Shown: piece by piece, positions 6,081-10,938 of the stretch | Layout: the number at the start of each line of letters is the position of its first letter | Numbering within the stretch: the stretch's first letter is position 1 | Assembly (NCBI RefSeq): GCF_004138405.1 | Contig: NZ_PRLL01000019.1 | Location: forward strand, 1 to 11,181 | DNA: 11,181 nt | Source: Candidatus Nanosyncoccus nanoralicus | GTDB taxonomy: Bacteria > Patescibacteriota > Saccharimonadia > Saccharimonadales > Saccharimonadaceae | Direction of reading: 5' to 3' | The notes under the pieces: generated by a model | What the model was told of the DNA's origin: nothing | The model's database searches: none | What the model saw: the letters and a program-made list of their open reading frames with translations, nothing else | Program-made: the position numbers and the translations under genes

Positions 6081-6089
6081 ATTTTAGCA
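6081..6089 (-). promoter_or_regulatory. Extended -10 promoter of the sulfotransferase operon
   Basis: Minus strand TGC followed by TAAAAT (6081-6086). No good -35 box is visible at 16-18 bp. The predicted start near 6074 leaves about 17 nt of leader, enough for the GGAGG at 6063-6067. Confidence 0.5.
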
Positions 6090-6132
6090 TAAAGAAAATA
6101 TTTGTGTACTACGTTCACTGTGGCCATTCGTC

Positions 6133-6171
6133 GAAATAAAAATAGAACACGTTGTGTTCTATTTTTATTTC
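6133..6171. repeat. 18-bp perfect inverted repeat, terminator-like
   Basis: Arms 6133-6150 and 6154-6171 are perfectly complementary around a 3-nt loop (GTT). The core is AGAACAC/GTGTTCT and the outer parts are A/T runs, so it can act as an intrinsic terminator in either direction. It stands between tRNA-Thr and the sulfotransferase promoter and would insulate that operon. Confidence 0.8.
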
Positions 6172-6179
6172 ACTCAAAA

Positions 6180-6190
6180 GAGCCGTGTGT
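6180..6190 (-). repeat. Short duplicate of the tRNA-Thr 3' end
   Basis: GAGCCGTGTGT at 6180-6190 is identical to 6345-6355, the last T-stem base, the 3' acceptor strand, base 73 and C74 of tRNA-Thr. The similarity extends into TTTTATTTC and a hairpin behind both copies, so each copy has the order tRNA 3' end, A/T segment, hairpin. This looks like a remnant of a tandem duplication or an element that inserted at the tRNA. At 11 bp, chance cannot be excluded. Confidence 0.45.
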
Positions 6191-6294
6191 ATGAATACAC
6201 ATCGGTATTCTTCGAAATAAAAAAGAATCGCTACGCTCCGTATTTTAATTTTCAAAACCTAAAATTATAGAACAAGTTCTAAATTTTAAATTTT

Positions 6295-6323
6295 AAAAAT
6301 AAAAATAGAGTTCTTCGAACTCT
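6295..6323 (-). terminator. Terminator of tRNA-Thr
   Basis: Stem AGAGTTC/GAACTCT (6307-6313 and 6317-6323) with a 3-nt loop, followed on the minus strand by ATTTTTATTTTT (complement of 6295-6306). It begins 19 nt after the tRNA 3' end. The plus-strand side is also T-rich. Confidence 0.75.
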
Positions 6324-6342
6324 TCTTTTTTATTTCTCCTCA

Positions 6343-6418
6343 TGGAGCCGTGTGTCGGCTCTGCCCCGACGACCTGCCGCTTACAAGGCGGCTGCTCTAC
6401 TAACTGAGCTAACACGGC
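6343..6418 (-). tRNA. tRNA-Thr (anticodon TGT) with aberrant T-loop
   Basis: A 76-nt cloverleaf with CCA encoded. The acceptor GCCGTGT pairs perfectly with ACACGGC, with T at position 73. D-stem GCTC/GAGC, anticodon stem GCCGC/GCGGC and loop CTTGTAA place anticodon TGT at 6383-6385. The variable loop has 5 nt and the T-stem is GTCGG/CCGAC. All stems pair and all loop lengths are normal, but the T-loop reads GGCAGAG instead of the near-universal TTCRANN. The D-loop has A-G in place of G18-G19. C56 and G19 remain, so one elbow pair could form, but T54, T55, A58 and G18 are lost. It has its own promoter and terminator, so it is probably expressed. A specialised tRNA or a decaying copy are both possible. 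Confidence 0.85.
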
Positions 6419-6429
6419 TTAATAGATTT

Positions 6430-6458
6430 ATTTTAACAGAGATTTTTTATTATCACAA
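6430..6458 (-). promoter_or_regulatory. Promoter of tRNA-Thr
   Basis: Minus strand TTGTGA (6453-6458), 17-bp spacer, TAAAAT (6430-6435) with extended -10 TGT. The predicted start near 6423 leaves a leader of about 5 nt. Confidence 0.7.
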
Positions 6459-6527
6459 GGGGTATTTGTAGCTTTTCTCTATTTTAATTTTAGATACGGA
6501 TGGATAATATAAAGTATATCTCTATTA

Positions 6528-7445
6528 CTATTGGATGACGCGTGGACGATTATTGGAATGATGATTGTTTGAGGTAGTAGTGCTGAGTTTTTTCTGCCTG
6601 AGAGTGGTATTATTGATCTCATTTGTTGCGGACACGGCTTTGTTCTTTATTGATTCTTGCGCGGAGCGATTTTTGTGGATGGAAGAGATGGCGGCTTTTT
6701 TAATAGCGTTAATCGGGGCGCTGGCACGAGGGTAGATGATTTTTGGTTGCGGACGTGGGCGAACTCTGGCGGGCTCTTTAACTTTTTTCTCTTTCTTTTT
6801 TGTCTTTTCAAGCTCAGCCTTTTTTAATGCATCCTCGGCGATTTGCTGTTCAATGCGTGCGGTGGTAATATCGATATTTTCTTGATCCCCTGCCTCTTCG
6901 TAGATACTAAGAATTTGCCTTAATGTTGTGGTAGATTTATCAAGATTGTAGGCTGATTCAAGAGCTTCAATGGCAGCTTTTTTGTGGCCGAGTTTCTCTT
7001 CGGCTTTTGCTAAAGCTAGGAAACGAGCAGCTACTGTACTATCGAGCTTGAGTGCTTGTTGGAATGCCATGGAGGCTTTTTCGTAGGAGCCGGTCTCAAG
7101 ATAGATTAATCCCACGTTATGTAATGACATTGGGTTATTATCAAGAGATTGTGCGATTTCAAAACATTCGATAGCTTCGTCAAAATTTTGCGCCTTAGCA
7201 TAAAGAATACCGAGACGGTTATATGCTGCAGCGTTGGTTTCGTCGAGTTTTAAGATAGTGAGGAGGGCTTTTTCCGCACGAAGAGTTTTGCGGCTATTCA
7301 TACTGTCTTTGGCAATTGTCCAGAGTTTCTTGATCTCTGCATCGTATTTAGTGCTCTCCTTGTTGGAAGACTTTTTGATAGCAAGAACTGGCTCGAAAAA
7401 TGCGAGAAAGATGGCAAAACTTAAAATCAGCAATGCGCCTAACAT
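6528..7445 (-). CDS. Membrane-anchored TPR protein with basic C-terminal tail
   Basis: A 305-residue protein. Residues 2-22 are hydrophobic, ending FFEPVLA, a signal-anchor or signal peptide. Tetratricopeptide repeats follow: about 72-105 (AAYNRLGILYAKAQNFDEAIECFEIA), 106-138 (LHNVGLIYLETGSYEKASMAFQQAL) and 139-172, with a degenerate unit before (57-70) and helices to about 205. TPRs are protein-binding scaffolds. From about 207 the chain is Lys/Arg/Pro- and then Ser/Asn/Thr-rich and probably disordered (VKEPARVRPRPQPK). Start: an in-frame TAA lies 9 nt upstream of this ATG, so no longer form is possible. There is no Shine-Dalgarno, and a -10 box sits 8 bp away. It is the last of four closely spaced minus-strand genes; no strong terminator follows before the tRNA-Thr promoter. 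Binding partners cannot be inferred. Confidence 0.9.
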   Translation of the reverse strand: MLGALLILSFAIFLAFFEPVLAIKKSSNKESTKYDAEIKKLWTIAKDSMNSRKTLRAEKALLTILKLDETNAAAYNRLGILYAKAQNFDEAIECFEIAQSLDNNPMSLHNVGLIYLETGSYEKASMAFQQALKLDSTVAARFLALAKAEEKLGHKKAAIEALESAYNLDKSTTTLRQILSIYEEAGDQENIDITTARIEQQIAEDALKKAELEKTKKKEKKVKEPARVRPRPQPKIIYPRASAPINAIKKAAISSIHKNRSAQESIKNKAVSATNEINNTTLRQKKLSTTTSNNHHSNNRPRVIQ

Positions 7446-7453
7446 ATTGTCTT

Positions 7454-7482
7454 ATTTTAACATATTTTGATAGATTTAGAAA
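7454..7482 (-). promoter_or_regulatory. Promoter abutting the TPR gene start
   Basis: Minus strand TAAAAT (7454-7459) with extended -10 TGT (7460-7462); the -35 position at 17 bp reads TTTCTA, weak. The predicted start near 7447 is 2 nt before the ATG, giving an essentially leaderless mRNA. Confidence 0.5.
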
Positions 7483-7485
7483 ATT

Positions 7486-8175
7486 TTAGATTAAATTTGC
7501 GAGAAGTTGTAGCTTCTTATTGCCATTTTTAGAGATATTTTGATATGCCAGATCTAGTCCTGTAACTTTTTTTAAGAAAAGTTGATTGTTGGTTTTATAG
7601 AAGGACTTATATGCAAGCTCAATGGTGGTCTCAACGACTTTCAGGATAAATGCTTTATCATTATCAGAATCTGGATCAGATTTTTTGGATTTTCTTTTTA
7701 CGAGCTCTTCTGCTAGATGTACAAGTTGGTCTTTGTCGGCGACTAGAAGTTTTTTAGCGTAGTCTAAAATTTCTGGAGGAACGTCTGGAGGCGATACGAG
7801 ACTAACAGTGATCTTTAGATAAAAAAGCATGGCCCTTGAGCGTATGGTGGGGAGCAATTGAAAAGGTTTTTTGGTGAGAAGTAAGATATGAATATGTTCA
7901 CCGGGTTCTTCAATGGTTTTTAGTAAGACATTGCTTGATTTTTCGGAAAGAAGTTCGGCGTGGCGGATAACAAGATAAAGCTCTTTGGTCTGTTTATTTC
8001 TGGTGAGCTGCAATAATTCCCTAACTTCGTCAATTTGTGAGTCGATTGAATCCGCATTAAGAGATAGCGACACTTGAGGCGCAAGATTAAGCTCGATGTC
8101 TGGATTAACTGCAAAAATAGTGGTAGAGAAAGCACGGGAGATTTGAGGGATTTTTTCTAGTGAATCAATAAACAT
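7486..8175 (-). CDS. DNA polymerase III delta-prime-like protein, no P-loop
   Basis: A 229-residue AAA+ relative of the clamp-loader delta-prime subunit (HolB) and DnaX, which loads the sliding clamp in replication. The recognisable core is IDEVRELLQLT (48-58), the degenerate Walker B region YLVIRHAELL (67-76), SSNVLLKTIEEPGEHIHILLLT (80-101) and LLPTIRSRA (107-115). The latter are the LLKxxEEP, sensor 1 and SRx motifs of the family. The N-terminus is short and lacks a Walker A P-loop, as expected for a non-ATP-binding delta-prime. The usual Walker B acidic pair is replaced by Arg-His, and Cys of the SRC motif by Ala. At 229 residues it is much shorter than E. coli HolB (about 334), so the C-terminal collar domain is reduced. 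No Shine-Dalgarno precedes the ATG. It lies 42 bp after the pseudouridine synthase and 40 bp before the TPR gene. Confidence 0.85.
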   Translation of the reverse strand: MFIDSLEKIPQISRAFSTTIFAVNPDIELNLAPQVSLSLNADSIDSQIDEVRELLQLTRNKQTKELYLVIRHAELLSEKSSNVLLKTIEEPGEHIHILLLTKKPFQLLPTIRSRAMLFYLKITVSLVSPPDVPPEILDYAKKLLVADKDQLVHLAEELVKRKSKKSDPDSDNDKAFILKVVETTIELAYKSFYKTNNQLFLKKVTGLDLAYQNISKNGNKKLQLLANLI

Positions 8176-8184
8176 CTTGATTCT

Positions 8185-8190
8185 ATTGTA
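8185..8190 (-). promoter_or_regulatory. Possible -10 box abutting the delta-prime-like start
   Basis: Minus strand TACAAT ends 9 bp before the ATG at 8175, putting +1 about 3 nt upstream of the start codon. No convincing -35 box or TG extension is visible. It is listed because it follows the same pattern as the neighbouring genes. Confidence 0.3.
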
Positions 8191-8217
8191 GCGTAAAATG
8201 TGTCGAAGAAATGGTTT

Positions 8218-9210
8218 TTAATCAAAGAGATTAAATTCTGGAGGGAGTGGAGCTTCAAAAATCTGTCGATTACTGGTGGGAATGGTAATTTCAAGTGCCT
8301 TGGCATGAAGGTAGAGCCGATCGGTGGAATCTGGCTTTGCTGAACCATAGACGCGATCCCCGACAATTGGCGTACCTAGATATTTGAGATGGACACGCAA
8401 CTGATGAGTGCGACCAGTGGTTGGTTTAAGTTCGATTAATGAATAAGTTTTTCCCTCTTTAAATTCATGTCCAGAAAAATCGGAGTTTGCGAAAATCTTT
8501 TTGAGGTTCAAAAGATCCGAGTGAGTAAATTTCTTGGTCTTTAAGACTTGGTAAAAAGTTTCAGATTCTTTGCCACCAGCCTCTACAATAAAAGTGGTTG
8601 GATGTTTGAGATTTCTGGCAATGGGAAGATTAATGACAGCAGTAGTTAATTTTGGGCAACCCTCAACAATGGCATAGTAAGTTTTGTGGGTTTTTCTATT
8701 TTGGAATTGTTTTCTTAGGAGAGTTTGAGTGGAGGCGTCTTTAGCAAGAATAACAATACCGCTAGTGTCGCGATCTAGGCGATGAACAAGTAGGCCAAAG
8801 TCTTCTAAGGTTGGCTCAAGACAGTAGTCCCCCTTGGCCATACTAAGTAAGCCGGCTGGCTTATCGAAGACAACTACATGTTCATCTTCATAAATTGTGG
8901 TAGGGCGAACTTTATCAGCTTCTTGTTGTTTAAGATTGGCATTTGTGAGAGTTTTTGGAAGAATTAATTCAATGACTGAATCTTCAGTGAGTGGCGTATT
9001 TGGCTTGGTGGCCACCTTGCTGTCAACCTGGACATAGCCAAGCTTAATGAATGACTGAAGGGTATTGCGATTATAGTCTGGGTATTTTTCAACAAGGATA
9101 TGATCTAGGCGAATACGTGGCTTTTTGGTATCTCTTTCCGTCAAAACAAGATCGCCATTAATAACGCGAGAAAGTGAGGGCTTGCTAAATTTTTTACCAG
9201 TTCGATACAT
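8218..9210 (-). CDS. RluA-family rRNA/tRNA pseudouridine synthase (S4 + catalytic domain)
   Basis: A 330-residue enzyme that isomerises uridine to pseudouridine in structured RNA. An S4 RNA-binding domain spans about 32-85 (RIRLDHILVEKYPDYNRNT). The catalytic domain starts at YEDEHVVVFDKPAGLLS (107-123). HRLDRDTSG (143-151) contains the catalytic Asp146, and the family motifs KTYYAIVEG, LKPTTGRTHQLRVHL and GTPIVGDRVYG follow. The S4-plus-catalytic layout is that of RluC/RluD, which modify helix 69 or other 23S rRNA sites; the target cannot be fixed here. A basic N-terminal extension of about 30 residues precedes the S4 domain. The ATG at 9210 has an in-frame TAA 6 nt upstream, no Shine-Dalgarno, and a perfect -10 box 7 bp away. 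Downstream of trpS by 42 bp. Confidence 0.95.
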   Translation of the reverse strand: MYRTGKKFSKPSLSRVINGDLVLTERDTKKPRIRLDHILVEKYPDYNRNTLQSFIKLGYVQVDSKVATKPNTPLTEDSVIELILPKTLTNANLKQQEADKVRPTTIYEDEHVVVFDKPAGLLSMAKGDYCLEPTLEDFGLLVHRLDRDTSGIVILAKDASTQTLLRKQFQNRKTHKTYYAIVEGCPKLTTAVINLPIARNLKHPTTFIVEAGGKESETFYQVLKTKKFTHSDLLNLKKIFANSDFSGHEFKEGKTYSLIELKPTTGRTHQLRVHLKYLGTPIVGDRVYGSAKPDSTDRLYLHAKALEITIPTSNRQIFEAPLPPEFNLFD

Positions 9211-9217
9211 TGCTTAT

Positions 9218-9245
9218 ATTATAATATATTTATATTTAAAATCAA
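9218..9245 (-). promoter_or_regulatory. Promoter giving a leaderless pseudouridine synthase mRNA
   Basis: Minus strand TTGATT (9240-9245), 16-bp A/T spacer, TATAAT (9218-9223). The predicted +1 is at about 9211, one base before the ATG. The whole promoter fits in the 42-bp gap after trpS. Confidence 0.7.
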
Positions 9246-9252
9246 GCTTAAG

Positions 9253-10302
9253 CTACCTGAGACCAATGGACTTCTGTACCTTGAGGAGCGTCTGATTGGC
9301 TTTTTGTGTGGCATAAGCTTCGCCTTCAGCTAATAGATCAAGAATGGTTTGATCGGAAATACTGTCGGCTTTTGTCTGAAAATCAGAGAGGAAATCCGAT
9401 ACCGTGCTCGCTACTTGTTTTTTGAAGTCTCCATAACGACTTTGATTGGACCATTTTTTAATAACAGTAGCTAATGGTTGATCGCTAAGTAGTGCTTCAA
9501 TTTGCAAGAGATTGGAGATGCCTGGTTGATTTTGGAAATCGAAATTAATATTCGCCAAAGAATCGGTGGTGGCGGACATAATTTTCTTAGCGGCCTGTGC
9601 GGGAGTATCTGACATCATAATTTTACTATTATCGGAATCGCTGGACTTACTCATTTTCTTTTCTGGATTTTGTAAATCGCGGATACGAAGACCAGAAGGA
9701 GTGTCTTTGTCTCGATTGCTGAAAGTATTATTAAGTGTCTCCATGAATTTAACTTGATCTGCGGTTTTTTCGGGAATAGTAAAAATTTCACCATACTTAC
9801 GGTTGAAACGTTCTGCAATATTACGTGTGAGTTCTAGATGCTGAAATTGATCTTCACCGACTGGAACAAAGTTAGCGTCATAAAGTAGAATATCGGCGGC
9901 CATGAGAATTGGATAATTGAAGATACCAACGTTGGTTGAGCTATCGTTATTTTGACTTTTTTCTTTGTATTGAGTCATGCGTAATGCTTCACCCATTGAG
10001 GTGTAGCAATCGAGAATCCAACAAAGTTCAGAGTGCGCAGGAATGTAAGATTGACGATAGATATGGATATTGGAATTAATTTTGAGACCAGCCGCAAGAT
10101 AATACTTTAGCTCGCGGATAGTGTTTTGTTTTAGATCTCCATCGATGCTACTAATGATTGAATGTAGGTCAGGGATAAAGATATTAATGTGATGAGTCTC
10201 AGAGTATTTATTGGCAAGGCGAACCATGGGAAGAAGGGCGCCTAGAAAATTTCCGAGGGTAATTTCGGAGTTAATGCGAATGCCAGTGAGAATTGTTTTC
10301 AT
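9253..10302 (-). CDS. trpS: Tryptophan--tRNA ligase
   Basis: A 349-residue class I aminoacyl-tRNA synthetase that charges tRNA-Trp in the cytoplasm; the length is normal. The N-terminal HIGH-type signature appears as TLGNFLGAL (15-23), with T in place of H as in the TIGN signature of bacterial TrpRS. The tryptophan pocket region includes YPILMAADILLYDANFVPVG and GEDQFQHLELTRNIAERFN, both typical of TrpRS. KMSKS is exact at 216-220 (EKKMSKSSDSD). The start has AAGGA about 7 nt upstream. The upstream promoter gives a leader of about 47 nt. It heads the run of four closely spaced minus-strand genes. Confidence 0.97.
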   Translation of the reverse strand: MKTILTGIRINSEITLGNFLGALLPMVRLANKYSETHHINIFIPDLHSIISSIDGDLKQNTIRELKYYLAAGLKINSNIHIYRQSYIPAHSELCWILDCYTSMGEALRMTQYKEKSQNNDSSTNVGIFNYPILMAADILLYDANFVPVGEDQFQHLELTRNIAERFNRKYGEIFTIPEKTADQVKFMETLNNTFSNRDKDTPSGLRIRDLQNPEKKMSKSSDSDNSKIMMSDTPAQAAKKIMSATTDSLANINFDFQNQPGISNLLQIEALLSDQPLATVIKKWSNQSRYGDFKKQVASTVSDFLSDFQTKADSISDQTILDLLAEGEAYATQKANQTLLKVQKSIGLR

Positions 10303-10355
10303 GTTTGATTCCTTATGGAAGTTAGTCTAGTGTGGTGTTAGTTATACTACTGAAA

Positions 10356-10383
10356 ATTATACTGTAATTTTTGGGGTTGGCAA
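10356..10383 (-). promoter_or_regulatory. Promoter of trpS
   Basis: Minus strand TTGCCA (10378-10383), 16-bp spacer, TATAAT (10356-10361). The predicted start is near 10349. The 47-nt leader contains a direct repeat (GTTAGT on the plus strand at 10321 and 10337) but no T-box or recognisable attenuator. Confidence 0.75.
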
Positions 10384-10426
10384 GTTTTTTGGAGAGTGCT
10401 GCCTAGTGCGAGATGTTGAAAAATAT

Positions 10427-10451
10427 AAAAAAGCCTCTAATTTAGAGGCTT
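10427..10451 (-). terminator. Terminator of the 10468-10734 gene
   Basis: Stem AAGCCTCT/AGAGGCTT (10431-10438 and 10444-10451) with a 5-nt loop, followed on the minus strand by six T (complement of 10427-10432). It separates the small gene from trpS. Confidence 0.9.
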
Positions 10452-10467
10452 AAATGAGGGTGAATTT

Positions 10468-10734
10468 TTAATAATTAGCAGGCTCCTCAAAAAGTGGAAC
10501 AGTTTTGTTGCGATCTCTAATATTTGCCAATAAATATTGATGACGAAAACGATCGATGATGTCCATAATGGAGAGTCCAGCTTCGTGGTCGCCGTCGAAC
10601 TTAACGATTAGAGTATAGCCATTGGGTGCGCCCTGTAAATTAATGAATCTGCAATGGTATCCACTGAGGATGTATTTTAATTTACTTTGATTTTTTTGCG
10701 ACACTGCTACGTTTGCTACAATGCGAAGACGCAT
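10468..10734 (-). CDS. Hypothetical small protein (88 residues)
   Basis: I do not recognise this protein. The start is the ATG at 10732-10734, 8 nt after AAGGAGG; an in-frame GTG at 10743 overlaps the Shine-Dalgarno and is rejected. The 88-residue product is soluble, with no signal or membrane segment. It begins MRLRIVANVAV, has a central strand-like GYTLIVKFDGD, and a helix-like stretch IMDIIDRFRHQYLLANIRDR. The alternation of strands and helices would suit a small alpha/beta fold, possibly ferredoxin-like, but this is only a guess from pattern. It is monocistronic, with an extended -10 promoter and a strong terminator. The strong Shine-Dalgarno suggests it is a well-translated real gene. 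Confidence 0.8.
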   Translation of the reverse strand: MRLRIVANVAVSQKNQSKLKYILSGYHCRFINLQGAPNGYTLIVKFDGDHEAGLSIMDIIDRFRHQYLLANIRDRNKTVPLFEEPANY

Positions 10735-10775
10735 AGTTATCACCTCCTTATAATGTTCTACCCCCGCCTGAGTTG

Positions 10776-10784
10776 AGTATAACA
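10776..10784 (-). promoter_or_regulatory. Extended -10 promoter of the 88-residue protein gene
   Basis: Minus strand TGT followed by TATACT (10776-10781). The -35 position at 17 bp is only T-rich. The predicted start near 10769 gives a 34-nt leader containing the Shine-Dalgarno. Confidence 0.55.
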
Positions 10785-10799
10785 GAGATGATAAAAATT

Positions 10800-10821
10800 A
10801 AAAAGACCCGGATGACGGGTC
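10800..10821 (-). terminator. Terminator of tRNA-Ala
   Basis: Stem GACCCG/CGGGTC (10805-10810 and 10816-10821) with a 5-nt loop, followed on the minus strand by five T (complement of 10800-10804). It lies 16 bp after the tRNA 3' end. Confidence 0.85.
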
Positions 10822-10837
10822 GAGGAATCTTTAAAGA

Positions 10838-10913
10838 TGGTGGAGCATAAGGGATTCAAACCCTTGACCTCATCAATGCGAATGATGCGCTCTATCAGCT
10901 GAGCTAATGCCCC
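10838..10913 (-). tRNA. tRNA-Ala (anticodon CGC)
   Basis: A 76-nt cloverleaf with CCA encoded. The acceptor GGGGCAT pairs with ATGCTCC and includes the G3-U70 wobble that identifies alanine tRNAs. The anticodon stem CATCA/TGATG encloses loop TTCGCAT with anticodon CGC at 10878-10880. The T-stem is AAGGG/CCCTT with loop TTTGAAT. The D-loop carries A at 19 instead of G, and the T-loop carries T at 56 instead of C, so the conserved 19-56 elbow pair is A-U rather than G-C. Confidence 0.97.
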
Positions 10914-10923
10914 ACGTATCTTT

Positions 10924-10929
10924 AGTATA
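10924..10929 (-). promoter_or_regulatory. Possible -10 box of tRNA-Ala
   Basis: Minus strand TATACT with a predicted start near 10917, 4 nt before the tRNA. No good -35 box is seen; readthrough from the permease gene, which ends 10 bp upstream of this box, is an alternative. Confidence 0.4.
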
Positions 10930-10938
10930 CTATAAAAT

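Larger units (their letters stand above)
6107..6342. other. Hairpin-dense AT-rich spacer between tRNA-Thr and the sulfotransferase gene
   Basis: No open frame of note lies here. The spacer holds the long inverted repeat 6133-6171, a short copy of the tRNA-Thr 3' end (6180-6190) and hairpins 6193-6210 (GAATAC/GTATTC) and 6207-6228 (ATTCTT/AAGAAT). It also holds 6268-6281 (TAGAA/TTCTA) and the tRNA-Thr terminator. Variants of the element TCGAAATAAAAA occur at 6131 and 6212, so the region looks built from partial duplications. Confidence 0.6.

Noticed and set aside
6107-6342. CRISPR array or insertion sequence in the hairpin-rich spacer
   Set aside because: The repeats are few, irregular and of different lengths. 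No transposase, regular spacer or terminal inverted repeat with target duplication is present.
10303-10349. TrpR operator or T-box in the trpS leader
   Set aside because: Only CTAG-like fragments and a short GTTAGT repeat are seen. There is no symmetric operator, T-box bulge, specifier loop or antiterminator.
10735-10743. GTG at 10743 as start of the 88-residue protein
   Set aside because: It overlaps the Shine-Dalgarno; the ATG at 10734 is 8 nt downstream of it.
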